Program-made: the position numbers and the translations under genes | The notes under the pieces: generated by a model | What the model was told of the DNA's origin: nothing | The model's input: only the letters and a program-made list of their open reading frames with translations | Database searches by the model: none | Shown: positions 8,667 to 17,508 of the stretch, piece by piece | Layout: each line of letters begins with the position of its first letter | Position numbering within the stretch: the stretch's first letter is position 1 | DNA from: Microbacterium salsuginis | Lineage (GTDB): Bacteria > Actinomycetota > Actinomycetes > Actinomycetales > Microbacteriaceae | DNA: 64,000 bases | NCBI RefSeq assembly: GCF_012524205.1 | Contig: NZ_JABACI010000004.1 | Span: 744,001 to 808,000, forward strand | Reading direction: 5' to 3'

Positions 8667-9652
8667 GCCGGCACCTCCTCGGCGAAGTGGCACGCACTGC
8701 GGCGGCCGGGACCGACTTCGAGCAGCGCCGGGTCGACGTCGCGGCAGATGTCGCGCGCCATCGGGCAGCGCGGGTGGAAGGCGCAGCCAGTCGGGCGTGC
8801 GCGAGGGTTCGCGGGCGCACCGGGGAGCGGGTCGGCGATCGCGCTCTTCGCGCTGACCGACGGCACGCTGTGCACGAGGGCGCGCGTGTACGGGTGCTTC
8901 GGTCGTCGCAGGAGCTCGCGCGCGGGCCCGCGCTCGGCCACTCTGCCGGCGTACATCACGACGAGGTGGTCGGCGACGTGTGCCATGACGCGAAGGTCGT
9001 GGCTGACCAGGAGCATCGCGGTGCCCTCGTTGTCGCGCAGCGAGCGCAGCAGGTCGAGGATGCGCGCCTGCACGGTGACATCGAGGGCGGTCGTCGGCTC
9101 GTCCGCGAGGATCAGCTGCGGCGTGCCGGCGAGTGCGAGCGCGACCATCGCGCGCTGGCGCATGCCGCCCGAGAACTGGTGAGGGTAGTCATCGGCGCGG
9201 GCGGCCGGGTCGGGGATGCCCGCGCGGTCCAGCAGTGCGACGGCGGTCCGCTGGGCCTCGGCGCGGCTCGATCCGTTCGCGCGGAGGATCTCGCCCACCT
9301 GCTTGCCGATCCGCTGCGTCGGATTCAGGGCAGCGAGCGGATCCTGGAAGATCATCGAGATCTCACGACCACGCACCTTGCGCCGTTCGTCCTCGTTCAT
9401 GCTCAGCAGGTCGCGGCCGCGGAAGCGGATGCTCCCGCCCGTCGTGGAGCCGGGAGGCAGCAGTCCGAGGACGGCCATGGCCGTCATCGTCTTGCCGCTC
9501 CCGGACTCCCCGATCAGACCGGTCGTGGTGCCCGCCTGCATCGAGAACGAGACGTCGTCGATGATGCGCACGGGACCGTCCGCTCCCGGGACGTCGACCG
9601 TCAGGTGCTCGACCTCCAGCAGCGGCGGTTCGGTGCTCCGTGCATCAGTCAT
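8663..9652 (-). CDS. Oligopeptide-type ABC importer ATPase (DppD/OppD-like)
   Basis: 329 aa from ATG 9652-9650. Walker A GESGSGKT, FQDPLAALNP, signature FSGGMRQRAMVALAL, Walker B LILADEPTTALD and SHDLRV are intact. The C-terminal oligopeptide-transporter extension carries GCAFHPRCPMARDIC, the Cys-rich stretch that binds an Fe-S cluster in some Dpp ATPases. It works with the neighbouring ATPase, two permeases and lipoprotein as one importer. The same family also carries oligosaccharides, which suits this locus better than peptides. Confidence 0.94.
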   Translation of the reverse strand: MTDARSTEPPLLEVEHLTVDVPGADGPVRIIDDVSFSMQAGTTTGLIGESGSGKTMTAMAVLGLLPPGSTTGGSIRFRGRDLLSMNEDERRKVRGREISMIFQDPLAALNPTQRIGKQVGEILRANGSSRAEAQRTAVALLDRAGIPDPAARADDYPHQFSGGMRQRAMVALALAGTPQLILADEPTTALDVTVQARILDLLRSLRDNEGTAMLLVSHDLRVMAHVADHLVVMYAGRVAERGPARELLRRPKHPYTRALVHSVPSVSAKSAIADPLPGAPANPRARPTGCAFHPRCPMARDICRDVDPALLEVGPGRRSACHFAEEVPA

Positions 9653-9667
9653 CGACGATCCCCGTTC

Positions 9668-11188
9668 CTACTCGGCTGCGATCGTGATGCCGGAGAAGTC
9701 CACGCGACCGTCCGGCGCCGGCACGAATCCCTGGACGTCACTGCGCCAGACGTATGCGGTCTCGGGGAACATCGGGAACATGCCCACGGCGTCGCCCCAG
9801 ATGATCTCGATCGCGTCGGCGTAGAGTGCCTCGCGCTCCTCGACGTCGCTGATCGATCCCGCCTCGGCGAGGAGCTCGTCCAGCTCGGGGTTGCAGTAGC
9901 CCATGCGGTTGGCGGCACACGTGTAGAGGCGGCCGAGGTTCGTCGCGGCGTCGAAGCCGGCCGAGCCGATCTGCTGGATGTTGATGTCCCAGTTCAGGGC
10001 GAGGAGGTCTTCGAGGAACACGGCCTGTTCCTTCTCGAGCACCTCGACCTGCACTCCGATCTCGGCGAGGTCGGAGGCCACGGCCTTCGTCACCTCGGCG
10101 AACTGCGGCTGCGAATACTGGAAGCGCAGCACCGTCGAGTAGTCGAAGCCGGCCTCATCCAGGGCCGCCTTCGCCGCGTCGGGATCGAACTCGACGAGCT
10201 CCTGCGGCGCATAGCCGAGGACATTCGGTGCCACGGGAGAATCGGCGATCGTCCCCGTCTCGGGGAACAGGCTCGCGACGATCGTCTCGAAATCGACCGC
10301 CTGCCAGATCGCCCGACGTACCTCGGCGTCCGCGAGAGCCGGCGTCGAGCTGTTCATCCACATCGTCAGGACCGCTGCCGTCGGCTCGGTCTCGACGACG
10401 AGTTCGCTGTCTTCGCGGAGCATCGTCACCTGGTCATCGGGCATCCCCCACGCGGCCTGGATCTCACCGGTCTGCAGTGCCGTGATCCGTGCCGCCAGCT
10501 CGGGGATCGTGCGCAGCTCGAGCGACTCGAGAGTCGGCACCTCGCCCCAGTAGTTCGGGTTGGGCACGAGCTGGAGCGACGAACCGGGCACGAACTCCTC
10601 CACAATGAAGGGGCCCGATCCGACCGGCTCCGCGAAGCTCGACTCGTCCACCCCCGCGGGCGTGACGGAGAAGTTCACCAGCTTGCCGAGCAGCGCGGCA
10701 TCGGAGGCCGGGGGAGTGAAGACGACCGTGCGCTCGTCAGGAGCAGCCACGGTGTAGTCCTTGAAGTTGCCCGCCAGCGGACCGGCCAGCGCCAGGACGC
10801 GTTCGAAGGACGCCACGACATCCTCCGACGTCACGGGCGTCTCGTCCGAGAACACGATGTCGTCGCGAAGCGTGAAGGTCCATTCGCTGGCGTCTTCGTT
10901 GGCCTCCCATGACTCCGCGAGCTCGCCCTCGAATTCACCGGCGCCCGTCGTCTTGATCAGGTTGCTGTAGATCGACTCGGCCGCAAGGCCGGTGCCGCCG
11001 TCCTGCGACAGAGCGCCGTGCGGGTCGAGACCCTCGATCGGGAACTGCACGCCGACGACGAGTTCCTGCTCCTCGGCGAGTGGCGCCTCCGATTCCGCGG
11101 GGGGCGTGGCTGTGGTGGTGCACCCGGCGAGCGCGAGGACGGCGATCGCCGCGCCCACGACGGAGAGTGCGGTTCTGGTGCTGTGCAT
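9668..11188 (-). CDS. ABC importer substrate-binding lipoprotein, SBP family 5
   Basis: 506 aa from ATG 11188, behind AAGGAGAAG. The signal peptide ends in lipobox LALAGC with the lipidated Cys at residue 23, so it is a membrane-anchored extracellular receptor. The body follows the family-5 pattern: FPIEGLDPH, LAESWEANEDASEWTFTLRDDIVFSDETPVTSEDVVASFERV, GSGPFIVEEF and NPNYWGE. Family 5 proteins bind peptides, nickel chelates, opines and, in several actinobacteria, plant-derived oligosaccharides. The ligand cannot be read from sequence; the locus points to a sulfated or acidic sugar. Confidence 0.94.
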   Translation of the reverse strand: MHSTRTALSVVGAAIAVLALAGCTTTATPPAESEAPLAEEQELVVGVQFPIEGLDPHGALSQDGGTGLAAESIYSNLIKTTGAGEFEGELAESWEANEDASEWTFTLRDDIVFSDETPVTSEDVVASFERVLALAGPLAGNFKDYTVAAPDERTVVFTPPASDAALLGKLVNFSVTPAGVDESSFAEPVGSGPFIVEEFVPGSSLQLVPNPNYWGEVPTLESLELRTIPELAARITALQTGEIQAAWGMPDDQVTMLREDSELVVETEPTAAVLTMWMNSSTPALADAEVRRAIWQAVDFETIVASLFPETGTIADSPVAPNVLGYAPQELVEFDPDAAKAALDEAGFDYSTVLRFQYSQPQFAEVTKAVASDLAEIGVQVEVLEKEQAVFLEDLLALNWDINIQQIGSAGFDAATNLGRLYTCAANRMGYCNPELDELLAEAGSISDVEEREALYADAIEIIWGDAVGMFPMFPETAYVWRSDVQGFVPAPDGRVDFSGITIAAE

Positions 11189-11223
11189 GTCTTTCTTCTC
11201 CTTGTGTGACTTCGTTGTCGGGT

Positions 11224-12096
11224 TCATCTGTGATCACCGCTGGTGAATCGGGCGGTGAGCCGATCTCCGAGGAGTCCTGCGCAGATCACGAGTCCGCTCA
11301 GGGCGATGCCGGGAAAGGTCGAGATCCACCACGCGCTGCCGAGGTACGTGCGTCCCTCGGCGATGGTCTGTCCCCACGACACCGAGGACGGCGGCAGACC
11401 GAGGCCCAGGAAGCTGAGCCCTGCCTCGGCGAGGACCGCGCCGGCGAATTCCGTGGTGGCGAGGGCGACGATCGGCCCGAGGACGAACGGAGCGATGTGG
11501 CGGCCGAGCAGCAGCGGTGTGCGCACCCCGATCAGCCGTGCGGCGTCGACCCACGGGCGTTCGCGCAGCGTCAGGGCGAGCCCTCGGGACAGGCGGGCGA
11601 AGCCGATCCAGTTCGCCACCGAGAGCGCGAGGATCACGACCAGCATGCTGCGGTCGAAGACTCCGGTGATGATGATGGCGAGGAGGATGCCAGGGAACGC
11701 GAGCAGCACGTCGATCAGGCGCGACACGGTGACGTCGATCCATCCGCTGAAGTAGCCCGCGATGGTGCCCAGCAGCACCCCGATGAACCCCGAGATGGCC
11801 ACGACGCTGATGCCGATGATCAGGGACGTGCGGGTGCCGTAGACGAGCTGGCCGACCATGTCGCGACCGAGCCCGTCCGTGCCGAGCGGGTAGAAGTCGC
11901 CATCGGTGCCGACCGAGCCGGGCGGCAGCAGGCGGTCGCCGACGGACGTGAAGACGGGGTCGTACGCGATCACCAGCGGGCCGATGAGCGCCACCAGCAC
12001 GTACACCCCGATGATGCCGAGCGGGATCAGACCGGCGGTGGCGCTCATTCGCCGTCCACGGCCCGCGAAGACACTGGTCAATGAGATGGCGGTCAT
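11224..12096 (-). CDS. ABC importer permease (DppC-like)
   Basis: 290 aa, ATG 12096-12094 overlapping the partner permease stop (ATGA). It has an N-terminal cytoplasmic tail, a first membrane helix around residues 22-45, then PLGTDGLGRDMVGQLVYGTRTSLIIG, the segment that marks DppC/OppC proteins. About five further helices follow. The EAA-type coupling loop is RLSRGLALTLRERPWVDAARLIG. It forms the membrane channel with the DppB-like protein. The next gene, the binding lipoprotein, begins 35 bases downstream. Confidence 0.93.
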   Translation of the reverse strand: MTAISLTSVFAGRGRRMSATAGLIPLGIIGVYVLVALIGPLVIAYDPVFTSVGDRLLPPGSVGTDGDFYPLGTDGLGRDMVGQLVYGTRTSLIIGISVVAISGFIGVLLGTIAGYFSGWIDVTVSRLIDVLLAFPGILLAIIITGVFDRSMLVVILALSVANWIGFARLSRGLALTLRERPWVDAARLIGVRTPLLLGRHIAPFVLGPIVALATTEFAGAVLAEAGLSFLGLGLPPSSVSWGQTIAEGRTYLGSAWWISTFPGIALSGLVICAGLLGDRLTARFTSGDHR

Positions 12097-13016
12097 GAGC
12101 GCACCAGCCGGATCCTCGGGTCGAGCTGCGCGTAGAGCAGGTCGACGGTGAGATTGAGGACCACGACGATCGTCGCGGCGACCAGGGTCCCCGCCTGGAC
12201 GATCGCGTAGTCACGATTCGAGACGGCCGACACGAGCAGCGTGCCCAGGCCTGGCCACGCGAACACGTTCTCGACGATCACGGCACCGCCGAGGAGCGCG
12301 CCGACCTGCAGTCCGAAGATCGTCACGATCGGGATCGACGAGTTGCGCATCACGTGGCCGGTGAGCACGCGACGCTCCGACAGTCCCTTCGAGCGCGCGG
12401 TCTGCACGTACCCTTCCGACATCGTCTCGACGACGCTGCTCCTGGTGATGCGGGTGAGCAGCGCGATGAACGGCGCGGCGAGCGTCACCGCCGGGAGGAC
12501 GAGGTGGGCCCAGCTGCCGGTCCCCGAGCTGGGCAGCAGCTGCAGCTCGAGTGAGAACAGCAGGATGAGCATGATGCCGACCCAGAACGTCGGCATGGCC
12601 TGCAGTGTGAGTGCGAGGCCGGAGATTCCGCGGTCGCGCAGCGAGCCCGGACGAGACCCCGCGAGTGCGCCCAGCACCAGGCCGAGCAGCGCGATGGCCG
12701 TGGCGGCGAGAGTGAGCTCGATGGTGGCCGGAAGCCGGCTCATCACGAGCTCGAGTGCGGGCTGGCCGAAGCGATACGAGTCGCCGAAGTCGAGCTGCAG
12801 CACCTTGAGCAGATACAGCCCGTACTGCACCGGCAGCGGTGCGTTCAGGCCGAGCTCCTCCCGCAGCGCTTCGACTTCCTCGGTGGTCGCGTCTGGTCCG
12901 AGCAGGATGGTCGCCTGGTCGCCCGGCACCATGCGGACGATGATGAACACGAGCGTCACGGCGCCCCAGATGATGAACAGTCCGCTTCCGAGGGCACGGA
13001 GCAGGTATCGGGTCAC
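12093..13016 (-). CDS. ABC importer permease (DppB-like)
   Basis: 307 aa. The GTG at 13016-13014 overlaps the LacI-regulator stop (GTGA). It begins MTRYLLRALGSGLFIIWGAVTLVFIIVRMVPGD, the standard first helix plus extracytoplasmic 'PGD' of DppB/OppB proteins. There are six predicted helices, the coupling motif RITRSSVVETMSEGYVQTARSKGLSERRVLTGHVMRN, and the terminal helix ending YAQLDPRIRL. Translation is coupled to the regulator gene, so the importer and its regulator are made from one mRNA. Confidence 0.94.
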   Translation of the reverse strand: MTRYLLRALGSGLFIIWGAVTLVFIIVRMVPGDQATILLGPDATTEEVEALREELGLNAPLPVQYGLYLLKVLQLDFGDSYRFGQPALELVMSRLPATIELTLAATAIALLGLVLGALAGSRPGSLRDRGISGLALTLQAMPTFWVGIMLILLFSLELQLLPSSGTGSWAHLVLPAVTLAAPFIALLTRITRSSVVETMSEGYVQTARSKGLSERRVLTGHVMRNSSIPIVTIFGLQVGALLGGAVIVENVFAWPGLGTLLVSAVSNRDYAIVQAGTLVAATIVVVLNLTVDLLYAQLDPRIRLVRS

Positions 13017-14080
13017 GTGTACACCGAGACGGACGAGGCGAGGGCGATCGAGTTCCCGTCGACCGGTTCGCAGGGCAGCAGCTTCTGCAGCGGCCCCGCG
13101 TCGCGGTCCTCGAGAAGAGTGACGAGCATCCGGACGGCTTCCTGACCCATCTCGGCCCGTGGCAGCGCGAGCGAGGTCCAGATCCGGGTGGGCGTCGGGG
13201 CGGGCGCTTCACCGAGGAAGGCGACCGAGAGATCGGTGGGGATGCGGATGCCGGCGGTCGCCGCCGCCTGCTCGAGCGCAAGGCCGATGTCGTCGGCCTC
13301 GCGGGGCTCCACGAGGATCGCGGTGATACCAGCATCCGTCCATGAACGCAGCAGGTCGGCGTCGATCTCGGATCCGTCCCCGACCTGGTGCACGAGATCG
13401 GGGGTGAAAGGGAGCCCGGCTGCTTCGAGACCCTCGCGGTGACCGGTGGCGCGGTCGATGCCCGGCTCGGCGCCCTCGGCGCGGCGCACCAGCAGGATGC
13501 GGCTGTGCCCCATCGCCGCGAGCCGCTGCACCATCGTCTTGGTGGCGTCGGCGTAGTCCGCACCGACGTACGAGAGATCGACGCCCTCGACCTCGCGTCG
13601 GCCGATGAACACGTACGGGAAGTCTTCGCGTGACAGGCGCGCGAGCTCGTCACGCGCGAGGTGACGACCCAGGAGCACGCATCCGTCCGACTTGAGCAGC
13701 CGGTTGGATCCTCCGGCGTAGATGCTGCGCTCGGCCGATCCGCCGGCCGACGTGAACAGCAGCATGTCGTAGCCCAGGAGTGCGGCCTCCGCCTCGACGC
13801 CCTGGAGGAACGGGAAGTAGAAGTCCCGCTCGCTCACCGGGAACACGGGCTCGAACGTGTAAAGGCCCAGGATGCGGTTGCCCTTGCCGCGAAGACTGCG
13901 CGCGGCGGTGTTGACCGTGTAGCCGAGTTCCGCGATGACGGCCAGGACCGCCTCACGCCGGTCGGCCGACACCTGTGAACCGTGACCGTTGATCACGAGC
14001 GACACCGTCGCCTGCGACACCCCCGCACGTCGCGCGATCTCGACCTGTGTCGGACGGCGGCTTCCCTGTCGTGTCCCCAA
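13013..14080 (-). CDS. LacI-family transcriptional regulator, first gene of the importer/sulfatase operon
   Basis: 355 aa. TTG 14080-14078 is the likely start, behind GGAG. The N-terminal helix-turn-helix and hinge helix read TQVEIARRAGVSQATVSLVINGHG and AARSLRGKGNRILGL. A periplasmic-binding-protein-like effector domain follows, from about residue 70 to the end. It heads a ten-gene operon (to 3079) and lies opposite a three-gene operon. Two similar 15-bp sites sit just in front of it and a third sits at the divergent promoter. It most likely represses both arms until an imported sugar binds. Confidence 0.93.
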   Translation of the reverse strand: MGTRQGSRRPTQVEIARRAGVSQATVSLVINGHGSQVSADRREAVLAVIAELGYTVNTAARSLRGKGNRILGLYTFEPVFPVSERDFYFPFLQGVEAEAALLGYDMLLFTSAGGSAERSIYAGGSNRLLKSDGCVLLGRHLARDELARLSREDFPYVFIGRREVEGVDLSYVGADYADATKTMVQRLAAMGHSRILLVRRAEGAEPGIDRATGHREGLEAAGLPFTPDLVHQVGDGSEIDADLLRSWTDAGITAILVEPREADDIGLALEQAAATAGIRIPTDLSVAFLGEAPAPTPTRIWTSLALPRAEMGQEAVRMLVTLLEDRDAGPLQKLLPCEPVDGNSIALASSVSVYT

Positions 14081-14089
14081 CTGACGCTC

Positions 14090-14126
14090 CGTTACGTGTG
14101 AGAAGAATGCCCGTTACGTATTAGAA
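14090..14126 (-). promoter_or_regulatory. Two direct-repeat operator candidates before the LacI gene
   Basis: CGTTACGTGTGAGAA (14090-14104) and CGTTACGTATTAGAA (14112-14126) match at 13 of 15 positions and are spaced exactly 22 bp apart, about two helical turns. They lie between the minus-strand promoter and the LacI start. A third related site is at 14247-14259. This arrangement fits autorepression by the LacI-family protein; direct binding is inferred. Confidence 0.6.
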
Positions 14127-14142
14127 AGTGGGCGGTCCTGAC

Positions 14143-14170
14143 TGTATATGAGCCCTCTCCGAGACGTCAA
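14143..14170 (-). promoter_or_regulatory. Promoter candidate of the ten-gene minus-strand operon
   Basis: On the minus strand TTGACG (14170-14165) and TATACA (14148-14143) are separated by 16 bp. The predicted start near 14136 places both operator repeats at about +10 to +46, where a bound repressor would block transcription. Confidence 0.5.
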
Positions 14171-14208
14171 GCGGCGGTTCCGAGCCCAAATCCGATCGAG
14201 ATTCGCCC

Positions 14209-14259
14209 TTGCAGGGCTGTTCCGGATGCCGCTACCCTGCCAATCACTAATACGAAACG
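14209..14259 (+). promoter_or_regulatory. Promoter and operator candidate of the tandem-FAH/sulfatase operon
   Basis: TTGCAG (14209-14214) and TACCCT (14233-14238) are 18 bp apart. CTAATACGAAACG at 14247-14259 falls at about +2. It matches the reverse complement of the 14112-14126 repeat (CTAATACGTAACG) at 12 of 13 positions. One regulator therefore probably controls both divergent operons. Confidence 0.55.
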
Positions 14260-14290
14260 AAACGCGGACCGGAACGAGCGAAGGAGCTCA

Positions 14291-16105
14291 GTGAAGCTCG
14301 CCACATTCCTGCACGAGGACTCCGAGCGGTGGGGTTTCGTCATGCCCGACCCCGTCACGTCGGCGCCGCGCATCGTCGAACCCGCGCGTGCCGAGGCCGC
14401 GCTGGCCCGCAGCGGAGGCGCGACGAGCGGCTACGCCGCGAGCAGGCCGAGCTTCCTGGGCGACTGGCCGGACACTCTGGCGGAGTTCCTCGCGTCGGGT
14501 GACGACGGGATGGCCGTGCTCGGCCGCCTGGACCGATTCCTCGAGCGCTTCCTCGCGCAGTCCGACGCCACGCTCCTCGGCACCGTCTCGCACGCGGTCG
14601 CCGATGTCGAGCTGCTCGCACCCGTCCCTCGCCCGCGGCTGTGCCTCGGGCTTGTCAGCAACTCGCCGTCGTTCGCCCGCGCCAACCCGCGCATCGGGCA
14701 CCTGAACCTGTTCCCCGTGGCGCATCAGCGTCCCCAGGGGAGCATCGTCGGTGCGGGCGCCGCCGTGCTGATGCGCAACGGTCATCACGATCCCGTCATG
14801 TCGTTCAACGTCGAGCTCGGCGTGATCATCGGCCGGGGCGGGCGCGATATCCCGCTCCATGAGGCGATGCGCCACGTCGCCGGCTACGCGAACGTCACCG
14901 ATGTGGCGGGCACGTACTACTACGGCCGCGTGCCGGGGAACGCCGGCCGAGGCTACAGCCTGCCACCCGAGTACGGCGACTGGTTCTTCCAGGCGACCGC
15001 GTCGTGGGGCGGCAAGATCGCCGACACGCTGTGTCCGGTCGGGCCGTTCCTGGTCACGAAGGACGAGGTCGGCGATCCGTACGACCTCTTGGTGTACACG
15101 CGGCAGGACGGGCTCCGGCGCGACCGCGCGCACACGTCCGCGACCATCCTCGGCGTCGAGCGGGTCATCCAGTGGTACTCGTCGTTCGCGACGCTGCAGC
15201 CGGGCGACATCCTCCACCTCGGCACGCTGGGCGTCGACGGATTGTCGATCCCGCGCGAGGTGATCGAGAGCCGCGAGGTCGTGATCGAGTCCGAGATCGA
15301 GCAGCTCGGTGTGCTGCGCAACCCCGTCCAGGCGGTGCCGGTGGGTGAGCGCGTGCCGTTCGACCAGCATCCGTCGTATGCGATCCGGCGTGCGGCGCAG
15401 GAGCCGCCGACGGATGCCGCGACCTGGCGTCCCGGCGACGCCCGGCATGTGTTCACGGCCTTCGGCAATCACTCCGGCGCGCCGGACGAAGGGCTTCCTC
15501 GGCTGGAGATCCCCCGCTTCTTCACGGGACCCGCGACCTCTCTCGGCGCGGACGGATCCCGCGTGGTGCTGCCGGCGCGCGCGACCGTGGTGGACGTGAC
15601 GATCGAGCTCGCGGCGGTGGTCGGCCGGCTCGCGTCGGACGTCGACCCCGGCGAGGCCGAGTCATACCTCGCCGGGTTCGCGCCCGTTGTCTCGCTGTGC
15701 GACGAGTCGTTCCGCGACGCCGTCGCCGAACCGGCCCGGTTGGGCGAACGGCACATCCCCGCCGTGTACGGCCGGTGGGGCGACGGGTTCAACGTGGTCG
15801 GCGCGGTCCAGCCACGAGCAGGGACGTGGCGCGGCCGCCGCATGAGTCTGGAGGCGGGCGACGCGTCCGCCTCGGGCTCCACCGACGACTACCTCGACGG
15901 GGCGGCCGAGCTGCTCGCGACGATCTCGGCGGTGACGACGCTCTTCCCCGGCGACGTGATCCTGCTCGGGCGCACCGCTGCCACGCTCCGGCTGCCGGCG
16001 ACCGGCGGCATCGTCGCGGGAGAGATCGAGGGCCTCGGACGCGTGGGCACCGAGATCGTCCGAGCCGGTTCAGACGGGCCGACGGGCGGGGAGGCTTCCG
16101 CATGA
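14291..16105 (+). CDS. Tandem fumarylacetoacetate-hydrolase-domain protein
   Basis: 604 aa from GTG 14291 behind AAGGAG. It is about twice the usual FAH-family length and shows two FAH-like halves, residues about 110-340 and 380-600. Where canonical FAH proteins have the metal-binding E-x-E, the first half has N173-V-E175 (FNVELGVIIG) and the second T437-I-E439 (VTIELAAVVG). Acidic residues at VTDV (D204) and LCDES (D471) may serve as the third ligand. FAH relatives include dehydratases and hydrolases of 2-keto-3-deoxy or diketo sugar acids, which fits the DapA-like neighbour. Catalytic status is uncertain because the motif is altered in both halves. Confidence 0.8.
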   Translation: MKLATFLHEDSERWGFVMPDPVTSAPRIVEPARAEAALARSGGATSGYAASRPSFLGDWPDTLAEFLASGDDGMAVLGRLDRFLERFLAQSDATLLGTVSHAVADVELLAPVPRPRLCLGLVSNSPSFARANPRIGHLNLFPVAHQRPQGSIVGAGAAVLMRNGHHDPVMSFNVELGVIIGRGGRDIPLHEAMRHVAGYANVTDVAGTYYYGRVPGNAGRGYSLPPEYGDWFFQATASWGGKIADTLCPVGPFLVTKDEVGDPYDLLVYTRQDGLRRDRAHTSATILGVERVIQWYSSFATLQPGDILHLGTLGVDGLSIPREVIESREVVIESEIEQLGVLRNPVQAVPVGERVPFDQHPSYAIRRAAQEPPTDAATWRPGDARHVFTAFGNHSGAPDEGLPRLEIPRFFTGPATSLGADGSRVVLPARATVVDVTIELAAVVGRLASDVDPGEAESYLAGFAPVVSLCDESFRDAVAEPARLGERHIPAVYGRWGDGFNVVGAVQPRAGTWRGRRMSLEAGDASASGSTDDYLDGAAELLATISAVTTLFPGDVILLGRTAATLRLPATGGIVAGEIEGLGRVGTEIVRAGSDGPTGGEASA

Positions 16106-17484
16106 CCGCGGGGCGCGGCATCCGTCGGAACCTCCTCTTCTTGCACTGTCATGACCTCGGCCGCTTCCTCGGCACCTACGGCGTGGCGACCGTGTCGACG
16201 CCGAATCTCGATGCCCTCGCGGCACGCTCGGCGGTCTTCGACCACGCGTTCGCGACCGCGCCGCAGTGCAGCCCCGCGCGCGCCTCGCTGTTCACGGGGA
16301 CTTATCCGCAGCGCAACGGCGTGCTCGGCCTGACACATTCTCCGTTCGACTGGGACCTCGCCGATCCGTCTTCCCACCTCGCGTCGCGGCTCAAGGCGGA
16401 AGGCTTCCGCACCCACCTGATCGGCGTGCACCACGAGTCCCGTGTGCTCGAAGAGGACGTGGTGGCGCAGCGCCTGGGGTTCGACCGGGTGGAGTCGACC
16501 GGCGTCGGAGGAACGCGGGCCGACCGGTCGGGAGCCGTGGTGGCCGACCGGGCGATCGACGCACTGACACGGTACGCCGGCGAATCCGAGCCCTTCTATC
16601 TGCAAGTCGGATTCTTCGAACCGCATCGCGCGCCGGATCCTCGGGACTCGCCCGGGGTCGTGGGATTCCTCGGCGACGGCATCGATCCCGATTCGTCGCG
16701 CGGCCACACCGTCCCCGGCTACCTGCGCGACGACGACGGCGCGCGCGCCGAGATCGCCGAGCTGCAGGGAGCGGTGCGCTACCTGGACGAGCACGTCGGT
16801 CGCGTGCTCGACGCACTGGAGAAGCTCGGGCTCGGGGACGAGACGATCGTCGTCTTCACCACGGATCACGGTCTCGCCCTGCCCCGCGCGAAGTGCACCC
16901 TCTACGACTCGGGGCTGGAGGTCGCGCTCATCCTGCACGTGCCCGGAACGGACGCGTGGACCGGTGTTCGCGTCGACGGACTCGTGAGCCACCTCGACGT
17001 GCGGCCCACCCTGCTCGAGCTGCTCGGCCTTCGACCCGACGACGACTCGGACGGGTCGAGCCTCGTGCCGGTGGTCGAGTCCGCGGCCGCAGCGCACCGC
17101 CACGTCTTCGCGCAGCTGACCTACCACGACTACTACAGCCCTCGACGCTCGGCGCGGTCGGACCGATTCAAGCTGATCGTCAACTTCGACAACGCGCCGA
17201 ACCCGATGGACGCCAGTCAGTCCTGGCTGCGGCGCAGCTCGCCGCACGACCTGGCCAGGGGCGGCATCCGCACCAGCCGGCTCGTCGAGCTCTACGACCT
17301 CGAAGCCGATCCCGGCGAGGAGGTCGACGTCGCCGCGACGCCTGAGAACGCCACCGTCCGCGACGAGCTGGCCGCGGCGATGCTCGCGTGGATGCGCGAC
17401 GTCGGCGACCCGCTGACTTCCCAGGGGCCGCGATCCCCGCACCATGCCGCGGCCGTGCAGTTCCTGACCACCGCAGGTGCATGA
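16102..17484 (+). CDS. Sulfatase (second of the locus)
   Basis: 460 aa, ATG 16102 overlapping the FAH stop (ATGA). The formylglycine motif is C56-S-P-A-R with ASLFTGTYPQRNG. The N-terminal metal site reads LLFLHCHDLGR rather than the usual DD, a variant seen in heparan-N-sulfatase-like proteins. The second site is FTTDHGLALPRAKCTLYDSG. No signal peptide is seen. It is only distantly similar to the sulfatase at 3729-5282, so the two probably attack different sulfate positions. It is coexpressed with the tandem-FAH and beta-helix proteins. Confidence 0.9.
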   Translation: MTAGRGIRRNLLFLHCHDLGRFLGTYGVATVSTPNLDALAARSAVFDHAFATAPQCSPARASLFTGTYPQRNGVLGLTHSPFDWDLADPSSHLASRLKAEGFRTHLIGVHHESRVLEEDVVAQRLGFDRVESTGVGGTRADRSGAVVADRAIDALTRYAGESEPFYLQVGFFEPHRAPDPRDSPGVVGFLGDGIDPDSSRGHTVPGYLRDDDGARAEIAELQGAVRYLDEHVGRVLDALEKLGLGDETIVVFTTDHGLALPRAKCTLYDSGLEVALILHVPGTDAWTGVRVDGLVSHLDVRPTLLELLGLRPDDDSDGSSLVPVVESAAAAHRHVFAQLTYHDYYSPRRSARSDRFKLIVNFDNAPNPMDASQSWLRRSSPHDLARGGIRTSRLVELYDLEADPGEEVDVAATPENATVRDELAAAMLAWMRDVGDPLTSQGPRSPHHAAAVQFLTTAGA

Positions 17485-17508
17485 ACCACTGAAGGAGAAG
17501 TACGAGGA

